NCBI GenBank assembly: GCA_905250125.1 | Contig: CAJNOL010001409.1 | Span: 1-64,000 of the forward strand | Reading direction: 5' to 3' | DNA from: Rotaria sordida | Lineage: Eukaryota; Rotifera; Eurotatoria; Philodinida; Philodinidae | DNA: 64,000 bases | Shown: piece after piece, positions 1 to 9,639 of the stretch | Layout: each line of letters opens with the position of its first letter | How positions within the stretch are numbered: position 1 is the first letter of the stretch | Notes under the pieces: generated by a model | Told to the model about the DNA's origin: nothing | Database searches by the model: none | What the model saw: only the letters and a program-made list of their open reading frames with translations | Translations under genes and position numbers: made by a program

Positions 1-138
1 AATAGCGTACATAAAATCGACTAAGCCTTCTTTTTGGAGCATCTAATCGAACAAAGAAGATTAGCTAATAGTCAACAGAGTATATCGAAGGATTATCTCT
101 TTTCAATCTATACTTGTGTTTGGGAAAACAATAATAAA

Positions 139-2394
139 ATGGGCGTTTGCACTTGTTTACTCTTTTTATTCACCAAAATCGTAGCGATGACTACAACGAC
201 AATCGAAAGCATGATGTCAACAACAACAGTAACTACTACTACGGTAACGACACCTACAAATACAACAGTTACAGCAACAACTGCAAATACAACAGTTACA
301 GCAACAACTGCAAATACAACAGTTACAGCAACAACTGCAAATACAACAGTTACAGCAACAACTGCAAATACAACAGTTACAGCAACAAATACAAATACAA
401 CAGTTACAGCAACTACTGCAAATACAACAGTTACAGCAACAAATACAAATACAACAGTTACAGCAACAACTGCAAATACAACAGTTACAATAACAACTAC
501 TGCAACAAGCGAAAGTAAGTTGGATCGATAATATGTAGAGACTGTCAAAACTGAAGTTATGATGCTGTTACGTGTTGAAAATAGCATTTACAGAGACACT
601 TCATTGTCCTATCTGTTTCAAGGGACAGATTATTTCATTACTGACTTTGTCACATTATGGAACTGCCTCTTTCAGATGTTAGATTAGTGAATATCATACG
701 GAAATGATTCGAAAATTAAAATTCATCCTATCATACAAGGTCTGATCATGATAGAGAGATTTGTTCCCTATCAGTATAACTGGATGCATATCCTTCTTCG
801 ATTGGTTGCTCAAATGTCTTCTATTTAGCTACAACAGCCCCTATCTGTGGATCGACATGCGTGAATACTAGAACTTCAACATCGTCACGGATTGCCTTTT
901 ACTCCTTTGATTCAACCACTACGGATGCTACTGGTAACTATCCAGCAAGTGGCAATTTCTCACCAACTTACGTGACCGGATGGGTTGGCTCTGCTATTAG
1001 TTTCACAGCTTCCGATGCTCAACGTCTTTCAACAGCTTACATTCCGTTGGACTTGCGTAACTTCACCATCGATTTTTGGTTTTATGCCACTGATGTTAAC
1101 TCTACAATAAACTTTGCTTTTGTGGGCGAATGTACGAGACAGAAAACATGTTTATGTCTATTTATCGAAATTCATAAGGAAGTTCTTTTTTTTGGCTTTT
1201 TTAATGATGACACATCCGGAAACACAACGGTTTCTCCTAATCAATGGTATCATGCTGCTTTTGTCTTTAATAATTTTACTCTTAGACGATCCATATATAT
1301 GAACGGACTTTTAGTGGGACGCTCACCCACTGACCCTCTTCAAACAACATCAGGTGCTTTCACCATCGGAGGTGCTACGATCGGTGGTAATACCGATTTA
1401 TATGTTTATTATTCCGGTTACATTGATCACTTGACGATCAGCTATCGAGCAAAAACTGCTTGTGAGATCTATCTCAATGCTGCTCTTGCCTGTTATTTTC
1501 GATTTGACTCAAATGGCCCTCTTCTTGATTCCGGTCCCAATTTTCTCACTGCCACCAATATAGGGGCCACATCTGTCACTGGTCGAGTCAATCAAGCATG
1601 GGCCTTTACTTCTTCATTATCATACATTCTTATCAGCGGAATATCAGCGTTGTTGCCTGAGTATAACGTTTTCACTATTTCAATGTGGATCAATCCAACG
1701 AGTGTTACTGGTGGGGCGACTCTTATCCATTGTGCATCGCTGCCGAACGGTCTGTTGTGTTTTCTTTTCTGAAGGATTTGCTGATAGTATAGAACAATTA
1801 TTCTGAAGCTCATTCTGAGGATTGTGAATAAGATATTCTCAGATATACACTGCTTTTAAAAATGTCTGACATTCGATAATTATCGTAAAAATCCCTTTTC
1901 TCAGTTATCTCATTATTGTAATATATCATATCTACTAGTAGAAGTTCACTTGTATATCAATTCATAAAGTGTAGAATTGTTTGTTATCTAACAAGTATGG
2001 ATGAGTATGTTTAGGTACGGGCATATGTCTGACCATGTGGGGTTTGACTTCGTCTGGCTCGGTGACAGTCAATGTTGTCGATTCCTCAAATAGTGCTGTC
2101 TCAGCTACTGATCCATCGACTTTACCAGTGAATGCATGGACACACGTCGCACAAACATTTAGCTCGACCAGTGGAAGTCGTCTATACATCGATGGAGTTC
2201 TGATCACGATTGCCAGTGCACCTACAGGTACACCGGTTGGTCCATATGTTTTTATCGGAGCATCACCGGCCGGATCAAGTCCCTGTAATGCTGGATTAAT
2301 TGCCACTGGGCAATTCTATGGTAGTGTCGATGAATTTCGTGTATTTGGACGTGAACTAACGACGACAGACATATGTCGTCTAGCTGATCCTTGA
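139..2394 (+). CDS. Thr-rich, LamG/concanavalin-like jellyroll protein (3 exons)
   Basis: Exons 139-514, 829-1749 and 2015-2394 join in phase (donors at 515 and 1750, acceptors at 828 and 2014) to about 558 aa, ending in TGA. The N-terminus has a short hydrophobic stretch (MGVCTCLLFLFTKIVA) that could be a signal peptide or anchor; the frame stays open upstream to the window edge, so an earlier start or exon is possible. Next comes a Thr-rich, mucin-like repeat region, then two beta-rich modules of LamG-like type: the first opens with IAFYSFDSTTTDATGNY and has FTIDFWFYATD, the second opens CYFRFDSNGPLLDSGPN and has FTISMWINPTSVTGG, with a final VDEFRVFGRELT strand. The order 'FDS..D..G / G..G.A..F / F.I..W / G..D.FR.....' is typical of LamG-like folds. 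Probable role is extracellular carbohydrate or protein binding; ligand unknown. A poly(A) signal follows at 2448. Confidence 0.75.
257..502 (+). repeat. 27-bp coding minisatellite
   Basis: About nine tandem copies of a 27-bp unit encode the 9-aa repeat NTTVTATTA, with variant units reading NTNTTVTAT. The repeat keeps the reading frame of the LamG gene, so it forms a Thr-rich stalk likely to be O-glycosylated. The open frames on the other strand and in the other + frame here are shadows of the repeat. Confidence 0.9.
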
Positions 2395-2447
2395 GAAACA
2401 TCACCAGATAGAAATATCTGCTGTATTTTTCAATGCTTTCATCATAT

Positions 2448-2453
2448 AATAAA
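2448..2453 (+). promoter_or_regulatory. Poly(A) signal of the LamG gene
   Basis: AATAAA lies 54 bp after the stop codon at 2394, at normal spacing for a 3' end signal. Confidence 0.55.
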
Positions 2454-2836
2454 GTCTTTGTTTTGAAACTATCGCTAGTTTTAATTGTGCCTTCTTCGAA
2501 TATAATGTCTTATTCGAAGTGTTATAAAAAGTCTTATTGCAGTGGGAGGAAAACTTGAACTGTTAGGAAATAATTCACACTGTTACTTTTATTGTTCCAT
2601 CGATCGTTCCTTGATGAAGATTGTTAAATACAAAAGAAAAAAATCAGTATGATGTGATGAAGATACCATCATTTACCCGATTGAAGTCGACAGTTGATAG
2701 AACCGTCGATTAATTGCCATCGGCTGTTGATCAATGAGCATTGATACACCTAAAAGAAAAGAACCCATTAGTATGATGACTGAAATGCCGTCACTTACCA
2801 ATGAAAATTATCGACTGATTGTGTTTAGTTATTGAT

Positions 2837-3048
2837 GGGGTGTGGGTGAGGGTGTGGGTGTGGATGAGGACGTGGGTGGGTGTGGGTGTGGGCTAGAGAC
2901 CTGCGGAGGCGGGTTTTTTTATTCCGAAACCCGACTCCGACTCCGAAAAATTTCTTCTTTAGGCTCCGACTCCGACTCCGACTCCGGAAATTTTTATTTT
3001 TTTGACTCCGATTCCAACTCCGAAAAACTCCGAGAAACTCCGAATTTT
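2837..3048. repeat. TGTGGG-type island joined to CTCCGA simple repeat (copy 1)
   Basis: Positions 2837-2892 are an imperfect array of TGTGGG/GTGGGT units. It runs directly into CTAGAGACCTGCGGAG (2893-2908), then CCGAAACCCGA and a degenerate (CTCCGA)n array to about 3048. The same module is present in the opposite orientation at 3939-4095. The open frame through it is low complexity, not a gene. Confidence 0.75.
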
Positions 3049-3938
3049 TTTATCAATAAAAGGAAATCTTAAATATGTTTTATTGTTTAATTTACAACAT
3101 GCGGAAATCAATGATAAGGTTGCACATTACTACCATGAAGTCTCTCTAAAGTGAGTACGATCGAGACTATTGAAAAATGTTCCTAATAACCAGATGTTCG
3201 CCATCGGAAGGTCCATTTTCAGCAAAAGTTGCCTTTCTGGACTCGTGAAAAACACTAATAATAACGAGGTTTTCACTATAGAGAGGCGCTCACTACTAGA
3301 GGTTTTACTGTATTATTTTTTTATACTATTACTGGGCAACTGGTAATAATTTTATATACTTTATTGCTAGTAATAAACTAATAACAATATTGCTTCTATG
3401 AGTTACTAGTTTTAATACTATACTACTTTATAACATTTTTACTTTCTTCCCTCTGTTACTTTCGCAGATTATTTCTAATTGCATATAATAATTAATAACC
3501 TTATATGCTGTTACTTACTACCAGTGATAGTAAAGTAGTCCTGAACGATAAAGGAACAAACGAGTGAAGGAATATCTAAGAATCATTAATAGATTAATTT
3601 GAAATTTCTTGTACATTTGTTGTTCAGTGGAAATAAAAAACAATCACTGACAAATTTTCGATATGTACTATGTTCAAGGAATCGAAAATTGGTGATCAAG
3701 AGAATTGTAGTACTTTGATGAAATTGCAATATGTTTTCATTGATGACATTATGCTTTTACGTAGCCAGTCTTTTGAACGATACAGCCAAAAGATTATCAA
3801 TGTGAGGTTTTTGCTTGAAACTCGTTCTTAATATATGTGGCAACTATTATCTTTCTTTTTTTTTTTGTTTGTTAAGCTGAAGAATAAAGCTGCTCTTATT
3901 TGAAATAGCAAAAGTTATTCAAACGTGGTCATGACTTT

Positions 3939-4137
3939 GACTCCGACAAAATTTTTCAGAAAACCCGACTCCGACTCCGACTCCGAAAAATTTCATTTTG
4001 TTGACTCCGGCTCCGACTCCGACGGAGTCGGAGTTGAAATCGGGTTTCGGAGTACTCCGCAGGTCTCTAGTGTGGGCGTGGGTGGGTGTGGGTGTAGCTA
4101 TGAATGAAACCAAGATCTGCACCCACACCCACACCCT
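3939..4137. repeat. CTCCGA simple repeat joined to TGTGGG-type island (inverted copy 2)
   Basis: A (CTCCGA)n array with an internal palindrome around 4014-4032 leads into CTCCGCAGGTCTCTAG (4055-4070), the exact reverse complement of the anchor at 2893-2908. It is followed by TGTGGG-type units (4071-4095) and, after a 25-bp gap, their reverse complement ACCCACACCCACACCC (4121-4136). The 3060-3930 stretch between the two copies shows no gene. Confidence 0.75.
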
Positions 4138-5620
4138 TTTTAATTGTTTTAGTTGATAATACAATGTTTCCCGTCGATCGATCATTTGATTGACAGATGT
4201 AGGATTGTTTATTACACCAGATTGTACAGATTGAGTTTAAGATTGATTGATCATTTGATTGATTTCGTTTATTGCTTCTTCCTACTGTTGATACTAAAAT
4301 AAATGAATGTTTTCGTAGTTCTTAAAATATAAACAATGAATCATACTTGTTGAATCAATTGTCGAGCATGATTTAAATTTAAGATAAGATCAATAGGTTT
4401 TTCAATAGTATTATTTCTTTTCTTTTGAATCGCACGATTTGGCTCGTCGTTATAAATTCATTATATTTCATCTACAAAAAGAAATTAAATAATTTATATA
4501 TTTTGTTTATGAATGTTTACTGAAATATCGAACATGTTATAGTCAGATAAACGAATTCAAATCGAAATCGAAACACTTGTAAATCTATACAATAACCAAC
4601 GATTATTCTTTCTTTTTCCTCTTATTTTATTCGATTTCTTTCTCTAAATTAAAACTATCTATCATTCAACGCCATCTTTCCATTTGAAATCAATGGAAAA
4701 ACAAATTAAACAAAAATAATCACAATAACAGCAATTATTATTTCAATATGCAATATAAACGGAACTCAAGTGCCACGATTCGACTATTTTTATTAGCTTG
4801 GATCACTGAGTCAACACTTTGTTCAAATTTTTTTTAATTTTCTAACATTTACCTTTTATTTTTATTTTTATTCTGTGGGTACATATGATATTCTTGAATG
4901 TGTACGCAATATAAATACATGTCTATGTTTTACAATAAAAACAAGTAAATAAGAAGAAGACAACGAATTACCAGCAATAGCTGTAAGAGAAATAACTGTT
5001 TTCAAATCAATTCATTATGAAAATATTATTTCAGTTAGTCTAAAAGTAATAATCATTTTTATTTTATTTTATTCTATTTATTTATCTCCCTAGTCGAACA
5101 TTTTTTGGAACGCGCTTGAAAAACTTGAGCATCTTGACCAAGAAAGTCATGTGATATGGACAACTCTTGAGGCATGTTGTGTCCAAGCACATGAAAAATA
5201 AAGTTTGACTAGGACGGTGATTAGATGATCGCGCAAATGTAACGCTGGGATGGAAGTATATTTGGCAAAGAAAGTTTTGACATAAGGATTGATTGGCGGT
5301 TCATCGTTATAGGATGACGTGTCTTTATTGGTAGATTCGTGTGTGAACATATTCTAAAACTATTCTACCAACAATATCTGTCTTTGTTGAAAGTAATTGT
5401 TATCTATTAATACTTCAAACAAACGACTTCATCGTACTTCAAAGTACTGAAGTTACGATATTTTCTCTCATGATTACCTACATAAAAAAAAGTACAGAAG
5501 AACAAAAAAAGCAACGTGATATGTCTGCAAGGACATATGATAAAAAAAACAATGGAAAGTCTTTTGTTGAAATATTTTTATATATGAAAGAATAAAATAA
5601 TTTTAAAAAGTCGATATAGA
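4138..5620. other. Intergenic stretch with weak coding remnants
   Basis: AT-rich. Two short minus-strand stretches look coding-like but lack support: about 4349-4440 (ends QLIQQ before a possible GTATGA donor) and 5147-5350 (contains SSYNDEPPINPYVKTFF). Both include the tetrapeptide YNDEP, which may hint at fragments of one decayed gene family. No promoter, RNA gene or complete frame seen. Confidence 0.3.
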
Positions 5621-5624
5621 TGTG

Positions 5625-6117
5625 CTGTTTCAATTTCAAAAATAGTATAAATTGTTCTTTCTAAATCCAATGCTGCTTGAGCAAATTGTGTTGTTGAATG
5701 ATACATTGATGAAATAGCAATAAAGATTCAATCAGCTTGTTCATTTCCAGCATAAAGAACAAAAGTTGATGTTGTTTCTCCATGTACATATCGACTGAGA
5801 TAATGTTTCAAAACACGATTGATTGCTTCTTGATGTTGAAATTGAAAATGAACAACTGTTCGATGAAGTTCAATCAAACATTGTTCATATTTAAATAAAT
5901 CACTTTTTATCAGATGTTTTCGATGATGAAATGATCCACGTATTAATTGAAAACATTTCGTTTATGTTAATAAAAAATACAATGACCAAAGGTCGAGACA
6001 ATCATTTAATTGTCGATTTAAATCAATAAATTGATCAGGAAGATCAGGAAGAAAAAGACCATCAGCTGCATGTATTCGAAGATCATCAATATTTGAACAT
6101 TCACTAATTCTCATCAC
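5625..6117 (-). pseudogene. Decayed protein-coding exon, family not recognised
   Basis: One minus-strand frame of about 160 codons runs from a good acceptor (TTTATTTAG, exon from 6117) and reads like real protein (for example RIHAADGLFLPDLPDQFIDL, then HRTVVHFQFQHQEAINRVL), but is cut by TAA at 5962-5964 and TGA at 5728-5730. Codon use resembles the intact genes here. I do not recognise the family. The consistent frame with point stops suggests recent loss of function rather than chance. Confidence 0.5.
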
Positions 6118-6268
6118 CTAAATAAAAAGAAAAACAAATATCTATTAAAATATATGTTGTTACTGACTGCAATATTAATATTATGTAACATTCTATATAT
6201 ATATCAGTCCAGAGATGTCATAATATCCAAAAGCTAGGTAACGATAAACGACACGTTAACATATTCAA

Positions 6269-6415
6269 CGAAATGGATATCCAAATTTTTAGAGAGTATC
6301 CTATAAACTTGAGGATTTTGAGTGAATTTGGTGTAATGAGATCGATACCCAAATGTATAGAGGCTATCCTGAGAAGTTGAGGATTTTGAGTGATTTTGAT
6401 GTAACGAAATGGATG
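6269..6415. repeat. 68-bp tandem repeat, two copies
   Basis: Copies start at 6269 and 6337, with the start of a third at 6405; each contains the shared run TTGAGGATTTTGAGTGA and differs at scattered sites. The two overlapping minus-strand open frames at 6218-6503 are produced by this repeat and are not annotated as genes. Confidence 0.8.
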
Positions 6416-6430
6416 CAAACTCGGTACCAA

Positions 6431-6478
6431 GGAGGAAAAAGCGGATCCTGGATCCTAGTGGATCCTGATGGATCCTGT
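6431..6478. repeat. GGATCC simple-sequence block (short copy)
   Basis: GGAGGAAAAAGCGGATCC followed by irregularly spaced GGATCCT units. The same opening sequence recurs at 7824, on the far side of the mariner element. Confidence 0.75.
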
Positions 6479-6545
6479 GGTCTTCGTTAAATAGAATATG
6501 CAAAAAATTAGTAATAATGAACCCACTTTAGCTTATATTCATATA

Positions 6546-7787
6546 TTGGCTTGTTAAGAAATTTTTGTCGTTTTTTTTGCTAAATTTATTTTTATTTTTT
6601 CAATACAAAGAATACAACTAGCTTTTAGCGATATATGCTCCATCACTATCTATGACTTGTCGCCAACGCTCTGGTAGAGAAAGGATCCCACTTTCGTAAA
6701 AGTCCTGCGACTTTTGGTCAAAGAAGTCGAGAAGTCCCATTTCTAGATCGTATTCGTCGTCGAACTTTTTCTCCTTCAGATAGTTAGAAAGAGAACGGAA
6801 CAAGTGGTAGTCTGTAGGAGCCAAGTCTGGAGAATAAGGTGGATGTGGAACCGTAATCCATCCAAGCTCCAGTAATTTTTCACGAGTTAATTTTGCAACA
6901 TGAGGTCTGGCATTGTCATGCAAAAAATAAATTTTATCCTGTTTTCCCTGAAGTTTGGCTGCAACTCGGTCTAATTGCTGGCAATAGAAGTCAGCAGTGA
7001 TAGTGCGATTAGGTGGAAGAAGTTCCCAGTGAATAATTCCTCTTACTCCCCACCAAACGCTCAGCATAATCTTCTTTTGGTTAGAGTCATGTTTGGGCGT
7101 TGCTACACCTTTTTGTCCAGCTGCCAGCCACTGCCGCTTACGTGTATGGTTAACATATAACACCCACTTTTCATCGCCAGTAATAAGATTATTAAGCCAT
7201 CGGTAGTTGCCGTGAGATGTCATTAATTCCATACAAGCATCAACTCTGTGTTGGAGCTGATGCGGTGACAAATCATGTGGTATCCAAACTCCATATTTGC
7301 ACGTTTTGCCTAATTCGTGCAGATGTGTTGCCACTGTAACATGAGAGCACCCAAGGTGCTCTGCTAAACAACGTGTAGTTAATCTAGGATCATCTTCGAT
7401 AAGTTCCTTTAAGCGATCGATATCCACCTCGAGTGGTCTTCCAGTATGAGGTAAATCATCGAGTCCAAAGTTACCGTTGTTGAACTGATTGAACCAACGT
7501 TGCGTTGTACGAATGGAGAGTGCATTCGTTCCCATCGTATGGCATATGTTACTTGTTGCTTCTCCTGTTTTGTGACCCAGACGAAATTCGTGAAGCAAAA
7601 GAAGTCGAAGCTCTCTACGAGATATATGCAATTCTAGTTCGCTATCAGCGTGTTTATCCATAGTTTTATTGTGGTTCGAGAGATATTTACACCGCCTTTA
7701 TATACCCTTAATATGGAAATTTCCAGAACTTTCTGAACTGTTCTGGGAAAATACGAAAAAAACGACAAAAATTTCTTAACAAGCCAA
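6546..7787 (-). mobile_element. Complete mariner transposon, 1242 bp
   Basis: Terminal inverted repeats start TTGGCTTGTTAAGAAATTTT and match over the first 32 bp at both ends (6546-6577 and 7756-7787). The element is flanked by TA on both sides (6544-6545, 7788-7789), the target duplication of Tc1/mariner elements. It carries one uninterrupted transposase frame on the minus strand. Identical ends plus an intact frame argue for a recent insertion. Confidence 0.95.
6618..7661 (-). CDS. Mariner transposase, 347 aa, DD34D
   Basis: Cut-and-paste transposase acting in the nucleus on the TTGGCTTG ends of its own element. An N-terminal pair of helix-turn-helix domains (about residues 10-120, containing RTTQRWFNQF and the linker GLDDLPHTGRP) is followed by the catalytic core: D163 in GDEKWVLY, D249 in HDNARPH and D284 in YSPDLAPTDYHLF, with 34 residues between the second and third Asp, the mariner signature. 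WVPHEL is replaced by WIPHDL (residues 126-131), a conserved interface motif. Length is that of a full mariner transposase. No introns, stops or frameshifts, so it is probably functional. ATG at 7661 lies 126 bp inside the 5' end of the element. Confidence 0.95.
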   Translation of the reverse strand: MDKHADSELELHISRRELRLLLLHEFRLGHKTGEATSNICHTMGTNALSIRTTQRWFNQFNNGNFGLDDLPHTGRPLEVDIDRLKELIEDDPRLTTRCLAEHLGCSHVTVATHLHELGKTCKYGVWIPHDLSPHQLQHRVDACMELMTSHGNYRWLNNLITGDEKWVLYVNHTRKRQWLAAGQKGVATPKHDSNQKKIMLSVWWGVRGIIHWELLPPNRTITADFYCQQLDRVAAKLQGKQDKIYFLHDNARPHVAKLTREKLLELGWITVPHPPYSPDLAPTDYHLFRSLSNYLKEKKFDDEYDLEMGLLDFFDQKSQDFYESGILSLPERWRQVIDSDGAYIAKS

Positions 7788-7820
7788 TAAAAATACATTA
7801 TAGTATGCCATACAGTTTTT

Positions 7821-7969
7821 CAAGGGGGAAAAAGCGGATCCTGGATCCTTGGATCCTGTGCAAGTGGGAAAAAACGGATCCTCCGATCCTTGGACCCTTT
7901 GGATCCTTTGGGATCTTTTCAGATCCTAGGATCCAAAAGGATCTCAAAGGATCCGCTTTTCCCCCTTTG
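7821..7969. repeat. Fold-back GGATCC block
   Basis: CAAGGGGGAAAAAGCGGATC at the left end is repeated as its reverse complement at the right end (AGGATCCGCTTTTCCCCCTT, from 7949). Between them lie degenerate GGATCC/GGATCT units in both orientations, so the 149-bp block can fold into a hairpin. No coding capacity. Confidence 0.8.
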
Positions 7970-8412
7970 CGTTAAGCTAATTTTTAATCATATAAAATCA
8001 TAGTGTGAAATTGTTCAAATGAAAGCTCAAAAGTCATACTGAGAATGCTGTATGACTGCTTTGAAAGAAATGAAAAAATTGAATGATGCATAAAATTTAA
8101 AAGAATGAAATTTTGCACATAGTCCTAAACATGTCTAAGCATTATAGTAGAATAGATAAATTCAAATTAAAACTTTTAGGAGGCTCGGGCCAAAAATCTT
8201 GGATATGGTGTAAATATCTGTCTCTTCCATTCACTTACACCCACATCCATACCTCACATCCTCTAGTTATCATCTTTTATTGAATTAGATAGAGAAGAAT
8301 GAAAGTTAGACCTAACAGATTCCAATTTGTCTATCGATTAAAATATTTGAACAAAAGCAAAAAGCAAAATTAGTTTAAAACAAAAATCTTATGTTGTTCA
8401 TTGTTTTATCAA

Positions 8413-9619
8413 TCAAGATAAACCGCATCGTTTTCTACATTCTTCAATACCAACTGATGGATTTTGAGCTACTGACATTCGAATATCATTTATTGTTGTT
8501 ATATTCAAACCACCAAGTGAGGCTCCAACAACATTTGCTGGTAATCCACCGAAGAATGTATTGGCTATAGTTAATACTCCTGGATCTTCATTGTTGAAAG
8601 CTGCTACGAAAGTTGCTGGAACACAGTTCAAATTTTGTTCAAAATGGATAGCTCCTTGAGGAAAAACAGCTGCCATACCACGACGCACAGTGTTCATGAT
8701 AAAACCAACTCCATTTTCTTGGAGAAATCCAACGTCGAAGTCTCCATCGACTGAGAAATTTATTTCAGTAGCTCGAGGATGAGTATGTGGAAGATTGATA
8801 CCACAAGCACTTAAATATCCAACCGTCATTGCTACACCATTCCCAATAGCACCAGGAAAGTTGAATGCCTATGAAATAATATTGTCAATAGAATTTTGAA
8901 TGAAAATTGGTAATAATTAATTGAATTAAAACTTTTCAACAAAATTCATCTAACATGTAACTTTTCTGTCTATGTTTAATAGTTTTTCAAACTACATAAA
9001 TCTCTCTTTAATAGAAAATGCAATTCTTTTTTAAAATTTGATTAGAAGATGAACATATATGAATTTTTTTAGAGTTTAAAAATTGAACGCATGCTTGTCA
9101 GACAAAAGCTAGTTTTCATTTATAAAAACCAAAATATATTTCAGATTTTATTTTGTACTTTTTTTCTATTGAACGCTTAAAAATTGTTGCTCGAAAATTT
9201 TATATTTTCCTTTGACTTCAATAATAGAAAAAAGAAAGACATTTGTTCATTTCTAAACGTCGAACTTTATTTATCAAAAAATATTTTAGTAAAACTTCTT
9301 TACAAGAACTAATGAACAATTATCTATTTAAAAAATAAGATATACTCACTGAAGCTTGCACAGTACGACCTCCAGTTCCTTTGGATATACCAGTTGTTGC
9401 AGAAATAAAATCAAAAATAAAGTCACTAGCATTCAATTTTGCTATGCGACTTTGTTGATTGATTGAGTTTCTTACATTCTCAAGACGTTTAAGATCAAGA
9501 AGACCATTGCTAATCGTTGACAATACTGTACTTGTAGATGTTCTAGTAGTTTGACGGAAAGTTTCAACAATAATTAAAGAGCTAAAACAAATGAAAAATT
9601 GAAACATTTGCATTTTCAC
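8413..9619 (-). CDS. Secreted cupin, spherulin/germin-like (2 exons)
   Basis: Exon 1 is 9619-9350 and exon 2 is 8868-8413 (donor GTGAGT after 9350, acceptor before 8868, phase 0), giving 241 aa. The N-terminus MKMQMFQFFICFSSLIIVE is a signal peptide, so the product is likely secreted. The cupin metal site is complete: motif 1 GINLPHTHPRATE gives H118, H120 and E125; motif 2 GMAAVFPQGAIHFEQN gives H165, matching G-x5-P-x-G-x2-H-x3-N exactly. The C-terminal ECRKRC resembles the ending of Physarum spherulin-1 and plant germin-like proteins. Such proteins bind Mn and some are oxalate oxidases or superoxide dismutases; activity here is not predictable. The family is mainly plant, fungal and slime-mould, so horizontal origin is plausible. 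A 481-bp intron separates the exons. Confidence 0.88.
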
Positions 9620-9639
9620 TTTGATTTAGTTGAGGTCGT

